A DNA stretch of 64,000 bases. Source: Carbonactinospora thermoautotrophica (lineage in GTDB: Bacteria > Actinomycetota > Actinomycetes > Streptomycetales > Carbonactinosporaceae). This document shows, one piece after another, positions 43,845 to 57,579 of this stretch (positions are counted from its first letter, which is position 1; the number at the start of each line of letters is the position of its first letter). The stretch covers positions 124,001-188,000 of the forward strand of contig NZ_JYIJ01000012.1 in NCBI RefSeq assembly GCF_001543895.1, written 5' to 3'. The notes under the pieces are model-generated. The model searched no databases, was not told where the DNA came from, and saw only the letters and a list, made by a program, of their open reading frames with translations. The position numbers and the translations under genes were made by a program.

Positions 43845-45869
43845 TCAGACCAGCTCCAGCGGGTCCACCTGGACCCGCACAGAGTCCGGGTCCTTGCGGG
43901 CGCTGCGGGCGGCCAGGGCGGCGCGCAGCGCCCCGCACAGCGCCCGGGTCCGCGCGGGCGGGACGCGGATCAGGGCACGCTCCTGCGGGGTGCCCTCGCG
44001 GTTGCCGGGCAGCGGCACCGGGCCCAGGACCTCCGCGGCCTCGGGCAGCTCGACGCTGGCGAGCAGGTCGTCCACGGCTGGGCGCGGCCCGGTGACCGAG
44101 GCCATCCGGGCGGCGGGCGGGAAGCCCAGAGCGGACCGGTCGGCCAGCTCGCGCTCGGCGTACCCGGCGGGGTCCCACCGGATCAGGGCCTGCACCGGGG
44201 CGAGACTGGGCTCGGCGAGCACCACGACCGTGCCGCCCTCTGAAGCCGGGCGGACCAGGGCTGCGGCGTTCAGCCAGCGGCGCAGCGTCTCCTCCCCGGC
44301 GCGCAGGTCGGGCCGGCCGAGCAGGGCCCAGCCGTCGAGCAGCAGCGCCGCGGCGTACCCGCCCGCGGCCACCGGCTCGGCCCCGGGGGTGGCGATGACC
44401 AGGGCGGGCTCGCCGGGCACCGTGGCCAGGACCCCGTCCCGGCCGGAGGTGCGCACCGGCACCGACGGGAACGCGCGCCCCAGTTCCTCGGCGGTCCGGC
44501 GGGCGCCCACGACCTGGGCGCGGAACCGGGCCCAGGCGCATTCCGGGCAGCGCCACCCGCCGGCCGGCTTGCCGCACCAGCGGCAGTGAGCGACCGCGTG
44601 CGAGGAGGCCAGCGCCAGTGGGCCCGCGCAGCGGGGGCAGCGCGCGAGGGCGCGGCAGCGCTCGCAGGCCAGCGCCGGCAGGTACCCGCGCCGGGGCACC
44701 TGGACCAGGACCGGGCCGTGGCGCAACGCCTCCCGGGCCACCCGGAACGCCAGGCTGGGCAGCCGGGCGGTGCGCGCGGCCTCGTCCCGGGCCAGTTCGG
44801 CGTCCTCACCGGCGGCGCGGACCAGGGGCGCGGCTCGCCGCACCTCGGCCCGGGTCGCGGCGAGCGGGCGCGCCCAGCCGGAGGCGAGCAGCCGCGCGCC
44901 CTCCGCGGTGCGGGCGAACCCGCCGATCAGCGCCGCGCAGCCGGCGAGGTGGGCGCGCAGGCCGAGGACCTCCCGCACGTGCGGGTAGGGGGCCCGGGGC
45001 TCGGCGTGCAGGTCGTCGCCGTCGTCCCAGACCACGACCAGACCCAGATCGCGGACGGGCGCGAACATGGCGGCGCGGGTGCCGACGACCGCGCGGACGC
45101 CGCCGCGCCGGACCGCGAGCCAGCGCCGGTACCGCTCGGCCGGGCCCAGCTCGTGGGTGAGCGCCACATACCGGCCCGCGCCGACCGCCGCGTCGAGGGC
45201 GGCGCTCACCCGGGCCACGTCCCGGCCGTCCGGCACGACGACCAGCGCGCCCCGCCCGCCGGCCAGCGTCGCCTGGACGGCGAGCGCGACCAGGACGGGC
45301 CAGTCGCCGACCGCCGGACCGGGCAGCGCGGTCCACACCGCGCGGGGCGCGCCGCCGGCGGCGAGCGCGTGCAGGTACTGCGGTCCGGCCTCGTACCGCG
45401 CCCAGTCCCCGGGCTCCGGCGGCGCGGGCGGGTCGGCTGGCTCCGGGCTCGGCTCGGCCTCGGCGGCGGCGTGCCGGGGCGGGATCGCCAGGCGCAGCAC
45501 GTCGGCGAGGGTGCCGGCGTACCGGTCGGCGACCGCCCGGGCCAGCTCGGCGATCTCCGGCGCGAGCACCGGCTCGGGCGACACCACCCGCTGCAGCGGG
45601 CTCAGCCTGCCGGGGTGCTCGCTCTCGGCGGCGCGCTCCAGGATGAACCCGTCCACCAGTTGGCCGGCGAACCGCACCCGGACCCGCGCACCGGGCACGG
45701 CCTGCTCGGCCATGCCCTCCGGCACCAGGTAGTCGAACGGGCGGTCCAGGTGCGCCAGCGGCACGTCGACCGCGACGCGCGCGACCGGCAGCTCGGCGCT
45801 CGGCTCGACGGCCGGCTTCGGGCGGGCCTTGCGCACGGCTGCCCGGATGAGCTGCAGCTGGTCGCTCAC
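43845..45869 (-). CDS. priA: PriA-like primosomal protein without helicase motor motifs
   Basis: The 674-aa protein aligns with PriA by its N-terminal DNA-binding domain (VAVDVPLAHLDRPFDYLVPE, VRVRFAGQLVDGFIL) and its zinc-binding block (ACERC, CPRC, HCRWC, CPEC). The Walker A segment expected as GVTGSGKT is replaced by GPAVGDWP, and the DEAH box by VVWDDGDD. This is the actinobacterial form, thought to lack helicase activity but kept for replication restart. GGAGG precedes the GTG. It follows metK after 31 bp. Confidence 0.93.
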   Translation of the reverse strand: MSDQLQLIRAAVRKARPKPAVEPSAELPVARVAVDVPLAHLDRPFDYLVPEGMAEQAVPGARVRVRFAGQLVDGFILERAAESEHPGRLSPLQRVVSPEPVLAPEIAELARAVADRYAGTLADVLRLAIPPRHAAAEAEPSPEPADPPAPPEPGDWARYEAGPQYLHALAAGGAPRAVWTALPGPAVGDWPVLVALAVQATLAGGRGALVVVPDGRDVARVSAALDAAVGAGRYVALTHELGPAERYRRWLAVRRGGVRAVVGTRAAMFAPVRDLGLVVVWDDGDDLHAEPRAPYPHVREVLGLRAHLAGCAALIGGFARTAEGARLLASGWARPLAATRAEVRRAAPLVRAAGEDAELARDEAARTARLPSLAFRVAREALRHGPVLVQVPRRGYLPALACERCRALARCPRCAGPLALASSHAVAHCRWCGKPAGGWRCPECAWARFRAQVVGARRTAEELGRAFPSVPVRTSGRDGVLATVPGEPALVIATPGAEPVAAGGYAAALLLDGWALLGRPDLRAGEETLRRWLNAAALVRPASEGGTVVVLAEPSLAPVQALIRWDPAGYAERELADRSALGFPPAARMASVTGPRPAVDDLLASVELPEAAEVLGPVPLPGNREGTPQERALIRVPPARTRALCGALRAALAARSARKDPDSVRVQVDPLELV

Positions 45870-45900
45870 GGGTCCGTCCTCCCAGACCCGGAGCCGGGGT

Positions 45901-47094
45901 TCAGAGGCCGGCGGCGCGCCGCAGCTCCTCGACCCGGTTGGTGCGTTCCCAGGTGAAGTCCGGCAGGTCACGGCCGAAGTGGCCGTACGCGGCGGTCTGC
46001 GCGTAGATCGGGCGCAACAGGTCCAGGTCGCGGATGATCGCGGCCGGCCGCAGGTCGAAGACCTGCAGGATCGCCTCCTGGATCTTCTCCACCGGGACAA
46101 CCTCGGTGCCGAAGCACTCCACGAACATGCCGACCGGCTCGGCCTTGCCGATCGCGTACGCGACCTGCGCCTCGCAGCGACGGGCCAGGTCCGCGGCGAC
46201 CACGTTCTTGGCGACCCAGCGCATGGCGTACGCGCCGGAGCGGTCGACCTTGGACGGGTCCTTGCCGGAGAACGCCCCGCCCCCGTGGCGGGCCATGCCG
46301 CCGTACGTGTCAATGATGATCTTGCGACCGGTCAGGCCCGCGTCGCCCATGGGGCCGCCGATCTCGAACCGGCCGGTCGGGTTGACCAGCAACCGGTAGT
46401 TCTCGGTGTCGATGTCCAGCTCGGCCAGCTCCGGCTCGACGACGTGCTCGCGGATGTCCGGGGCGAGCAGCGTCTCCAGGTCGATGTCGGAGGCGTGCTG
46501 GCTGGACACCACGATCGTGTCGACTCGGACCGGCCGGTCACCGGCGTACTCGATCGTGACCTGGGTCTTGCCGTCCGGGCGCAGGTACGGGATCGTCCCG
46601 TCCTTGCGCACCCGGGCCAGCCGGCGGGCCAGCCGGTGGGCCAGCATGATCGGCAGCGGCATCAGCTCGGGCGTCTCGTCGCAGGCGTACCCGAACATGA
46701 TCCCCTGGTCGCCGGCGCCCTGCCGGTCCAGCTCGTCGGTGTCGCCCTCGACCCGCGCCTCGTACGCGGTCTCCACGCCCTGGGCGATGTCCGGCGACTG
46801 CGAGCCGATCGAGACCGTCACACCACAGGACGCGCCGTCGAAGCCCTTCTTGGACGAGTCGTAGCCGACTTCGAGGATCTTCTCCCGCACGATCGTCGGG
46901 ATGTCGGCATACGCCTCGGTGGTCACCTCACCGGCGACGTGCACGAGGCCGGTGGTGATCAGCGTCTCGACGGCGACCCGGCTCCTGGGGTCCTCCTTGA
47001 GCAGCGCGTCCAGGATCGAGTCGCTGATCTGATCGGCGATCTTGTCCGGGTGCCCCTCGGTCACCGACTCCGAGGTGAAGAGACGACGGGCCAC
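45901..47094 (-). CDS. metK: S-adenosylmethionine synthetase
   Basis: The 397-aa enzyme makes SAM from ATP and methionine. It has [19 protein letters not shown] at the N-terminus, [12 protein letters not shown] and [20 protein letters not shown]. Length is normal. I see no SAM riboswitch in the 185-bp gap upstream. Confidence 0.97.
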   Translation of the reverse strand: MARRLFTSESVTEGHPDKIADQISDSILDALLKEDPRSRVAVETLITTGLVHVAGEVTTEAYADIPTIVREKILEVGYDSSKKGFDGASCGVTVSIGSQSPDIAQGVETAYEARVEGDTDELDRQGAGDQGIMFGYACDETPELMPLPIMLAHRLARRLARVRKDGTIPYLRPDGKTQVTIEYAGDRPVRVDTIVVSSQHASDIDLETLLAPDIREHVVEPELAELDIDTENYRLLVNPTGRFEIGGPMGDAGLTGRKIIIDTYGGMARHGGGAFSGKDPSKVDRSGAYAMRWVAKNVVAADLARRCEAQVAYAIGKAEPVGMFVECFGTEVVPVEKIQEAILQVFDLRPAAIIRDLDLLRPIYAQTAAYGHFGRDLPDFTWERTNRVEELRRAAGL

Positions 47095-47279
47095 GACACT
47101 CCCTGTGGTTGCAGCGGCTGCTGACTGACGGAAACAGAGTCGAGTCTATCCGTGCCCCGCCCGAGGGGGGCCGAATGGCCGGCCGATGAGCGTTTCGAGC
47201 CGCCGGCTGCCGGTCCGCGCCTGGCCGGGGATGCCGTGCCGGTCACCCGCCCCCGGGCCGGCGGGCGCGACCCGCGCCC

Positions 47280-48548
47280 CTAGCCTAGACGCTGGGCGAC
47301 CAGGTCCCAGACCGTGTCGGCGAGCGTCTCCTTGGGCCCGTACGGGACCGGGGTCTGCGACCCGTCGGCGCCGAGGATGACCGCCTCGTTGCTGGGGCTC
47401 TCGAAGCCCACCCCCTCACCGACCTGGTTGACCACGAGCAGGTCGCACCCCTTCTTGACGAGCTTGGCGCGGCCGTTGGCCAGCACGTTGTCGGTCTCCG
47501 CGGCGAACCCGACGATCACCTGGTCCGGCCGGGCGCGGTGCGCGCAGATCTCGGCGAGCACGTCCGGGTTGCGGGTGAGCACGATGGGCTCCGGCTCGGC
47601 GTCGGTCTTCTTGATCTTGACCGCGGACCGGCGCACCGGCCGGAAGTCGGCCACGGCGGCCGCCATCACCACGGCGTCGGCGTCCTTGGCCGCGGCGACC
47701 ACCGCCTCGCGCAGCTCCTCGGCCGAGCCGACGCGCACGATCCGCGCCCCGGCCGGGTCGGGCAGCGCCACGTTGGCCGAGACCAGCGTCACCTCGGCGC
47801 CGCGCGCCACCGCGGTGGCGGCCAGCGCGTACCCCTGACGGCCGGAGGAGCGGTTGCCGATGAACCGCACCGGGTCGATCGGCTCGCGCGTGCCGCCGGC
47901 CGACACGACGACGCGGCGGCCGGCCAGGTCGGCCCGCATCCCGGCGAGCCCGCGGGCGAGCACGCGCCGGCAGACCGCGAAGATCTCCTCCGGCTCGGGC
48001 AGCCGCCCGGGCCCGGTGTCGGCGCCGGTGAGCCGGCCGACCGCGGGCTCGATGACGATCGCGCCGCGCCGCCGCAGGGTCGCCACGTTCTCCCGGGTGG
48101 CCGGGTGCTCCCACATCTCGGTGTGCATGGCCGGCGCGAACACGACCGGGCAGCGGGCGGTCAGCAACGTGTTGGTGAGCAGGTCGTCGGCGAGACCGTG
48201 CGCGGCCTTGGCGAGCAGGTCGGCGGTCGCCGGGGCGACCACGACCAGGTCGGCCTGTTGACCGATCCGCACGTGCGGCACCTCGTGCACGGTCTCGAAG
48301 ACTTCCGTGGCCACCGGCTCACCGGACAACGCCGCCCAGGTGGCGGCGCCGACGAACCGCAGCGCGGCCTCGGTGGGCACCACGCGCACACGGTGACCGG
48401 ACTCGGTGAACCGGCGCAGCAGCTCGCAGGCCTTGTACGCGGCGATGCCCCCGCTGACGCCGAGAACGACGCGGGGGCGGTGCCGCGCGTGCTGCTGGGG
48501 CCGCTCCTGCTGCCCGTCCCGCGGGACGGGCTCGTGCTGGGTCGGCAT
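47280..48548 (-). CDS. coaBC: Bifunctional phosphopantothenoylcysteine decarboxylase/synthetase
   Basis: The 422-aa fusion carries two steps of coenzyme A synthesis. The N-terminal CoaC flavoprotein shows VVLGVSGGIAAYKACELLRR and the substrate clamp FAPAMHTEMWEHPAT. The C-terminal CoaB domain shows VVVSAGGTREPIDPVRFIGN and SSGRQGYALA, with KIKK near the CTP site. It is 30 bp after rpoZ. Confidence 0.95.
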   Translation of the reverse strand: MPTQHEPVPRDGQQERPQQHARHRPRVVLGVSGGIAAYKACELLRRFTESGHRVRVVPTEAALRFVGAATWAALSGEPVATEVFETVHEVPHVRIGQQADLVVVAPATADLLAKAAHGLADDLLTNTLLTARCPVVFAPAMHTEMWEHPATRENVATLRRRGAIVIEPAVGRLTGADTGPGRLPEPEEIFAVCRRVLARGLAGMRADLAGRRVVVSAGGTREPIDPVRFIGNRSSGRQGYALAATAVARGAEVTLVSANVALPDPAGARIVRVGSAEELREAVVAAAKDADAVVMAAAVADFRPVRRSAVKIKKTDAEPEPIVLTRNPDVLAEICAHRARPDQVIVGFAAETDNVLANGRAKLVKKGCDLLVVNQVGEGVGFESPSNEAVILGADGSQTPVPYGPKETLADTVWDLVAQRLG

Positions 48549-48578
48549 GGATCGGGTCGCGGTGTCCGCGTGCCGCCG

Positions 48579-48869
48579 CTAGGGCTGCTGCTGCGCCGGG
48601 CGCCGCTCTTCCTCGACGGACTCGGCGGTCAGCAGGCCCTCGTTGATCTCGCGAAGCGCGATCGAGAGCGGCTTCTCGTGGACGTGGGTGTCCACGAGCG
48701 GACCGACGTACTCGAGCAGGCCTTCGCCGAGCTGCGAGTAGTACGCGTTGATCTGGCGCGCTCGCTTGGCAGCCCAGATGACGAGGCTGTACTTGGAGGG
48801 ACACGCCTCGAGCAGCTCGTCGATGGGCGGGTTGATGATGCCTTCAGGCGCGGCAGACGAACTGGACAC
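48579..48869 (-). CDS. rpoZ: RNA polymerase omega subunit
   Basis: The 96-aa protein has the omega core [20 protein letters not shown] and [15 protein letters not shown], with the actinobacterial C-terminal extension. It assists assembly of RNA polymerase. The start is GTG. A CACCTT-CCAG-AAGGTG hairpin lies between gmk and this gene at 48879-48894. Confidence 0.95.
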   Translation of the reverse strand: MSSSSAAPEGIINPPIDELLEACPSKYSLVIWAAKRARQINAYYSQLGEGLLEYVGPLVDTHVHEKPLSIALREINEGLLTAESVEEERRPAQQQP

Positions 48870-48904
48870 GCTTGCTTACACCTTCCAGAAGGTGAGATAC
48901 GGGG

Positions 48905-49486
48905 TCAGCTGACGTGCATCAAGGCTAGCAGCTTTCGGACGACGTCCTCGACGGACGTGTTCACCAGCGTCACGTCGAACTCTTTCTCCGCGGCGAGCTC
49001 GGCCTCGGCGGCCTCCAACCGGCGCTGGATCACGTCCGGCGGCTCAGTCCCCCGCCCGACCAGGCGTCGGACCAGCTCATCCCAGCTGGGCGGCGCGAGG
49101 AAGACCAGCAGCGCCTCCGGCATCGCCTCCCGGACCTGCCGAGCCCCCTGGAGGTCGATCTCCAGGAGGGTCGGCACCCCGGCAGCCAGCTTCTCCAGCA
49201 CTGGCTGCCGGGGAGTGCCGTACCGGCTGCCGGCGAACTCCGCCCACTCGAGGAATTCCCCGGCTTCGATCATGCGATCGAACTCCGCGTCGTCCACGAA
49301 GTAGTAGTGGACGCCGTGGATCTCGCCGGGGCGCGGCTTGCGGGTCGTGGCAGACACCGAAAGCCACACCTCCGGGTGGGCCTCTCGTATGTGCGCGACA
49401 ACGGTGCTTTTCCCGACCCCGGAGGGTCCGGAAAGCACGGTCAGCCGCGGACGTCGCGCCGTGGAGACGTCGTCAGGACTTGCCAC
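48905..49486 (-). CDS. gmk: Guanylate kinase
   Basis: The enzyme phosphorylates GMP. It has the P-loop [16 protein letters not shown], the GMP-binding [13 protein letters not shown] and [15 protein letters not shown] chose GTG 49486 (193 aa), which overlaps the mihF end by 14 bp. Longer frames up to 49594 run far into mihF and lack support. Confidence 0.94.
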   Translation of the reverse strand: MASPDDVSTARRPRLTVLSGPSGVGKSTVVAHIREAHPEVWLSVSATTRKPRPGEIHGVHYYFVDDAEFDRMIEAGEFLEWAEFAGSRYGTPRQPVLEKLAAGVPTLLEIDLQGARQVREAMPEALLVFLAPPSWDELVRRLVGRGTEPPDVIQRRLEAAEAELAAEKEFDVTLVNTSVEDVVRKLLALMHVS

Positions 49487-49793
49487 CGAACTCGCGCTCG
49501 AGGGCAGCGATCTGATTGGCGCCGAGACCGCGCACGCGCCGGCTCTCGGAAATGCCGAGACGCTCCATGATCTGTCGAGCCCGCACCTTGCCAACGCCCG
49601 GCAGCGACTCGAGCAGGGCCGAGACCTTCATCTTGCCGATGACGTCGTTGGTCTGGCCTTCCTTGATGACCTCGGAGAGGGACGCGCCGGAGTGCTTGAG
49701 ACGGTTCTTCACCTCGGCGCGCTCCCGCCGGGCCTCGGCGGCCTTGGCGAGCGCAGCCGCACGCTGTTCGGGAGTCAGGGGCGGAAGGGCCAC
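49473..49793 (-). CDS. mihF: Integration host factor, actinobacterial type
   Basis: The 106-aa nucleoid protein reads [20 protein letters not shown] and ends with the helix-two-turn-helix [35 protein letters not shown]. This is the mIHF/sIHF family needed for chromosome compaction and development in actinomycetes. GAGGTG precedes the GTG start. The pyrF-mihF gap of 113 bp probably holds its promoter. Confidence 0.95.
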   Translation of the reverse strand: MALPPLTPEQRAAALAKAAEARRERAEVKNRLKHSGASLSEVIKEGQTNDVIGKMKVSALLESLPGVGKVRARQIMERLGISESRRVRGLGANQIAALEREFGGKS

Positions 49794-49906
49794 GCCGTGT
49801 CACCTCAGAGTTGAGCCGAAAACGGATAGATTCTTCGTGGAAATCAACGACCCATCCCGGAGCGAGCCACGTGGGCGCGCTTTTCCGGGCGAGCCATCGC
49901 TGCAGC

Positions 49907-50683
49907 TTACTCGCATTCTTCCAGCAGTCGAGCCGACTCCCCGCCATCACCGCACGGATCGTCCACCTTCGGTGGACCCGGCGCCGCCCAGCGCGCCAGC
50001 GCCGCGCCGATCTCCCGGGCCGCCGCGGCCGGGTCGGCCGCCCCCGTGATGGGTCGGCCGATCACCAGCAGGTCGGCGCCGTCGGCGAGCGCCTGCTCGG
50101 GGGTGGCGACCCGCGTCTGGTCCCCGTGCGCGGCACCGGGCGGGCGAACACCCGGCGTGATCAGCGTGACGTCCGGGCCCACCTCGGCTCGCACGGCGGC
50201 CACCTCGCGCGGGGAGCAGACGATCGCGCGGGCGCCCGCCGCGACCGCCAGCGCCGCGAGCCGCCGCGCGGCGTCCAGGGGTGGGCCGATCAACCCGACG
50301 GCGGACAGATCGGCCTCTGACAGCGACGTGAGGACCGTGACGGCCGCGATCCTGGTCTGCGGCAGCGCCTCGACCGCCGCCCGGATCATGGCCGCCCCAC
50401 CGCTGGCGTGCACGGTGAGGTAGGTGGGGCGCAGCGCGGCCACGCCGCGGGCCGCGCCGGCCACCGTGTTGGGGATGTCGTGCAGCTTCAGGTCGAGGAA
50501 CAGGTCACGTCCGCCGCTGGCCTCCCGGGTCCGCTGGACGGCTTGCGCGCCGTGCTTGAGGTACAGCTCCAAGCCGACCTTGATCGTGCTCACGTACGGG
50601 CCGGTCTGCTCCGCCCAGCGGAGGGCCGTGTCGAGGTCCTGGGCGTCGAGGGCTACTGCTACAGGGGCGGGCTTGGTGGACAA
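49907..50683 (-). CDS. pyrF: Orotidine 5'-phosphate decarboxylase (type 1)
   Basis: The 258-aa enzyme performs the last step of UMP synthesis. It has AVALDAQDLDTAL, the catalytic Lys-Asp group in LFLDLKLHDIPNTV and the phosphate loop LLVIGRPITGAADP. This is the short type 1 form (E. coli/Bacillus-like), not the larger type 2 common in mycobacteria. It carries an acidic C-terminal tail. Confidence 0.94.
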   Translation of the reverse strand: MSTKPAPVAVALDAQDLDTALRWAEQTGPYVSTIKVGLELYLKHGAQAVQRTREASGGRDLFLDLKLHDIPNTVAGAARGVAALRPTYLTVHASGGAAMIRAAVEALPQTRIAAVTVLTSLSEADLSAVGLIGPPLDAARRLAALAVAAGARAIVCSPREVAAVRAEVGPDVTLITPGVRPPGAAHGDQTRVATPEQALADGADLLVIGRPITGAADPAAAAREIGAALARWAAPGPPKVDDPCGDGGESARLLEECE

Positions 50684-50703
50684 GAGTGCTCCGTTGCGCT
50701 ACG

Positions 50704-50731
50704 GCGGTGACCGGGACGTCCCGGTCACCGC
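50704..50731. promoter_or_regulatory. 28-bp perfect palindrome between pyrD and pyrF
   Basis: The sequence is fully self-complementary, centred at 50717/50718, with half site GCGGTGACCGGGAC. It lies in the 72-bp gap between the pyrD stop and the pyrF start. It would form a long hairpin in RNA or bind a dimeric protein. It is the only sizeable gap within the pyr operon, so processing or attenuation before pyrF is possible. Confidence 0.55.
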
Positions 50732-50755
50732 GATTCCGGGGCGGCCCGACGACCG

Positions 50756-51703
50756 TCACCTGCGGTGCGCCAGGCCGATGACCTCGACGGCCTTGGCGAT
50801 ACCGCGCTCGGCGAGGGCCTGGCGCAGCTCGGCCAGGACGCGGACCGGTGCTGAGGGGTCGTTGAAGATGGCCGTGCCGACCGAGACGGCCGAGGCGCCG
50901 GCGAGCATGAGCTCCAGGGCGTCCAGGCCGGTGCGGACACCGCCCATGCCGATGATCGGTACGTGCGGCAGCGCGGCGTGGACCTGCCAGACGCACCGGA
51001 CCGCGACCGGCTTGATCGCCGGGCCGGACAGCCCGCCGGTGTGGTTGGCCAGGACCGGGCGCATCGTGTCGGTGTCGATCGCCATGCCGAGCAGGGTGTT
51101 GATCAGCGACAGGCCGTCCGCCCCGGCGTCCACGCACGCCCGGGCGATCGCCACGATGTCGGTCACGTCCGGGGAGAGCTTCGCGAACACTGGCACGGCC
51201 GGGTCGGCGCCAGCGCGCACGGCGGCCACCACGTCCGCGGCCGCGCCCGGGTCGCAGGCGAACACCTGGCCCCGGTTGGCGACGTTCGGGCAGGAGATGT
51301 TGACCTCCAGCGCGACGACCGGTTCCTGGCCGCGCAGCCGTACCGCCAGCTCGGCGAACTCCTCCACCGTGCCGCCGGCGATCGACACGATCGCGCGCGC
51401 CCCCTGGGCGGCCAGCCAGGGCAGGTCCTTCTCCAGGAAGGCGTCGATGCCAGGACCCTGCAGGCCAATCGAGTTGAGCATGCCGCTCGGGGTCTCGGCC
51501 ATGCGGGGCGTGGGCCGGCCGGACCGGGGCCGGCCCATGATCGACTTGGTGACGACCGCGCCGATCTCGGCCACGTCGAAGAACTGGCCCAGCTCCCGGC
51601 CGGCGGCCGCGCACCCGGACGCGGTCGTGATCGGGTTGGGCAGCCGCAGGCCGGCCAGGTCGACGGCCAGGTCGACGGCGCCCGGGTCGAGAGTGGTTCC
51701 CAT
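50756..51703 (-). CDS. pyrD: Dihydroorotate dehydrogenase, class 1B catalytic subunit
   Basis: The 315-aa flavoprotein oxidises dihydroorotate. The catalytic base is the cysteine in ALEVNISCPNV, typical of class 1 enzymes. GLQGPGIDAFLEKDLPWL and GMGGVRTGLDALELMLAGAS supply FMN-binding parts. The adjacent pyrK makes it class 1B, using NAD rather than quinone. GAGGAGG precedes the ATG. Confidence 0.93.
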   Translation of the reverse strand: MGTTLDPGAVDLAVDLAGLRLPNPITTASGCAAAGRELGQFFDVAEIGAVVTKSIMGRPRSGRPTPRMAETPSGMLNSIGLQGPGIDAFLEKDLPWLAAQGARAIVSIAGGTVEEFAELAVRLRGQEPVVALEVNISCPNVANRGQVFACDPGAAADVVAAVRAGADPAVPVFAKLSPDVTDIVAIARACVDAGADGLSLINTLLGMAIDTDTMRPVLANHTGGLSGPAIKPVAVRCVWQVHAALPHVPIIGMGGVRTGLDALELMLAGASAVSVGTAIFNDPSAPVRVLAELRQALAERGIAKAVEVIGLAHRR

Positions 51704-51714
51704 CCGGCACCTCC

Positions 51715-52607
51715 TCAGTGGGCCCGCATGGCGTCCGCGCCCAGCACATCGTCGGGCAGCACGCCGGTCCTGTCGGCCAAGATGTCCCAGCGCACGCGCG
51801 CGCCGTCGAAGACGGGCCCGTCCACGCACGACCGCGTCATCCGGGTCACGCCGTCCTCGCCGACGACCGGCAGCACGCAGGTCATGCAGACGCCGATGCC
51901 GCAGGCCATCGCCTCCTCGACCGCGCACTGCGACTCGATCCCGCGCGAACGCGCCACCCGGGCGACCGCCCGCAGCATGCCCATCGGCCCGCAGGCGTAC
52001 ACCAAGCGCGCGCCGATCCGGTCGATCAGCGCGGGCAGCGGGTCGGTCACCAGGCCGCGCTCGCCGGCCGAGCCGTCGTCGGTGGTGACCATGACCTCGT
52101 CGGCGACCCGCCGGGCCTCCGCGACCCCGAACAGCCGCGCCGCGGTGGCCGCGCCCAGCACCATGGCGACCCTGCCGCCGCGCGCGGCGAGCTGCTCGGC
52201 GAGCACGAACATGGGCGCCGACCCGTACCCGCCGGCGACCAGCACGGCGTCGGTGGCCTCCTCTGGCACCCGGAAGGGCTGCCCGAGCGGCCCGACCACG
52301 TCCACCGTGTCGCCGGGCCGGCGCGCCGCCAGCCAGGCGGTGCCGGCGCCGTGCACGGCGAACACGATGTCCACGGTCTGCTCAGCCGGCCGGACCCGGT
52401 GGACGGAGAACGCCCGGCGCAGCAGCATGGCCGACCGCTCCCCGCCCACGGCGAGCGCCACGAAGTGGCCCGGCCGGGTGCGCTCCGGGATGCCCGGGGC
52501 GCGCAGGGTGAGCGCGTGGTACGCGCCGGCCGGCTCCAGCCGCAGCACCTCGGCGTCCCGGATCTGCAGCGGGCCGGGCGCGGGCCGCCCCGCGGTGCCC
52601 CGCCCGC

Positions 52608-52611
<4 letters not shown>
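51715..52611 (-). CDS. pyrK: Dihydroorotate dehydrogenase electron-transfer subunit
   Basis: The 298-aa subunit binds FAD and a [2Fe-2S] cluster and passes electrons from PyrD to NAD. It shows [11 protein letters not shown] (FAD), [27 protein letters not shown] and the cysteine set in [17 protein letters not shown] with a later RSC. The GTG overlaps the carB stop as GTGA. Confidence 0.93.
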
Positions 52612-55909
<3,298 letters not shown>

Positions 55910-55913
<4 letters not shown>

Positions 55914-57031
55914 CGACCGCCCTTCATGAGCTCAGCGAACCGGTCGAACAGGTAGGCGGCGTCGTGCGGGCCCGCGGCCGCCTCCGGGTGGTACTGGACG
56001 GAGAAGGCGGGCACGTCCAGGCACCGCAGCCCCTCGACCACGTCGTCGTTGAGGCACACGTGGCTCACCTCGACCCGCCCGTAGGGGGTCTCGGCGACCT
56101 TGTCGAGCGGGGCGTCCACCGCGAACCCGTGGTTGTGCGCGGTGATCTCCACCTTGGCGGTGGCCCGGTCCATGACCGGCTGGTTGATGCCCCGGTGGCC
56201 GTACTTGAGCTTGTAGGTGCCGAAACCCAGCGCCCGGCCCAGGATCTGGTTGCCGAAGCAGATGCCGAACACTGGCTTGCCGGCGTCCAGCACCCCGCGC
56301 ATGGCCTCGACCGCGTAGTCGGCGGTGGCCGGGTCGCCCGGGCCGTTGGAGAAGAACACCCCGTCCGGGTCGACGGCCAGCAGGTCCTCGGCGGTGGAGG
56401 TGGCCGGCAGCACGTGCACCTCCATGCCGCGCTCGGCCATCCGGTACGGGGTCATCGCCTTGATGCCGAGGTCGAGGGCGGCGACCGTGAACCGCTTCTC
56501 GCCCTGGGCCGGCACCACGTACGGCTCGGGCGTGGTCACCTCGCGGGCCAGGTCCGCGCCGACCATGGACGGGCTGGCCAGCACGCGCTCCAGCAGCGCG
56601 TCCGGGTCGGTCTCCACGCTGGAGACCCCCACCCGCATGGCGCCGCGCTCGCGCAGGTGCCGGGTCAGCGCCCGGGTGTCGATGCCGCAGATGCCGACGA
56701 CGCCGTACGCGACCAGTTCCTCGTCCAGCGTGCGCTTCGCGCGCCAGTTGGACGGCAGCCGGGCCGGGTCGCGCACCACGTAGCCGGCGACCCAGATGCG
56801 CCGGGATTCGGGATCCTCGTCGTTGACGCCGGTGTTGCCGACGTGGGGGGCGGTCATGACGACCACCTGGCGGTGGTAAGAGGGGTCGGTGAGGGTCTCC
56901 TGGTACCCGGTCATGCCGGTGGTGAAGACCGCCTCGCCGAACGTCTCGCCCTCGGCCCCATACTGGTAGCCGCGGAACGTCCGCCCGTCCTCCAGCACCA
57001 GCAGGGCGGGCTTGCGCGCCAGGCCGATCAT
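55910..57031 (-). CDS. carA: Carbamoyl phosphate synthase small subunit
   Basis: The 373-aa glutaminase subunit has the class I triad: the nucleophile in [17 protein letters not shown], and His/Glu in [16 protein letters not shown]. It also has the N-terminal [15 protein letters not shown]. It supplies ammonia to CarB. The ATG overlaps the stop of the upstream PH-like gene as ATGA. Confidence 0.97.
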
Positions 57032-57579
57032 GCCCCACCTCCCGCTGGCACGAGCCCGGCGACCGCGTGCTCGACCGCGTCGTGCTCGGCGACGCGCTCG
57101 GCCCGGAAACCGGTGTCGAGCGTGCGGGAACCGTGCTCCCAAGTGATCACCAACAGTCCGCCTTCCTCCACGAACTTGCCCGCCATGCCCCGCTCGCGGC
57201 GCACGCCGCGGATCCGGGCGGCGGGGATGTACACGGCTGGCGCGCCCTCGCGCGCGAACAGCACGCCCTGCGGCGTGACGGTGAGCTCCGCCCGGCTGCG
57301 CGCCCCGAGCCCGTGGGCGACGATCCGGTCCAGCCAGTCGCCCTCGCTCGTGGTGCTGACGTAGATCCCGGCCGCCGAGGCCAGCGGCTCGCCCGGCTCG
57401 GCGGGCGGCTTCGGCAGCGGCGGCAGCTCGGCCGCCTGCCGGGCCGCGCGCCGCTTCCAGGCGCGCCACATGAGCAGGTACAGCCCGAGGATGACCAGCA
57501 CCATCAGCGTGGTCCAGGCGAGCCGCTCCCCCAGCTGGGTGACGGGCGCCGACTCCGCGGCGATCCAGTGCCCGGTCAT
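57028..57579 (-). CDS. Membrane-anchored PH-like protein in the pyr operon
   Basis: The 183-aa protein has one transmembrane helix near the N-terminus ([19 protein letters not shown]), a basic and Pro-rich linker, and a PH-like beta domain ([40 protein letters not shown]). It always appears between pyrC and carA in actinomycetes, but no function is known. It overlaps both neighbours by 4 bp. Confidence 0.8.
   Translation of the reverse strand: MTGHWIAAESAPVTQLGERLAWTTLMVLVILGLYLLMWRAWKRRAARQAAELPPLPKPPAEPGEPLASAAGIYVSTTSEGDWLDRIVAHGLGARSRAELTVTPQGVLFAREGAPAVYIPAARIRGVRRERGMAGKFVEEGGLLVITWEHGSRTLDTGFRAERVAEHDAVEHAVAGLVPAGGGA

Noticed and set aside
47095-47279. SAM riboswitch upstream of metK
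   Set aside because: None of the SAM-I or SAM-II core motifs can be found in the gap.
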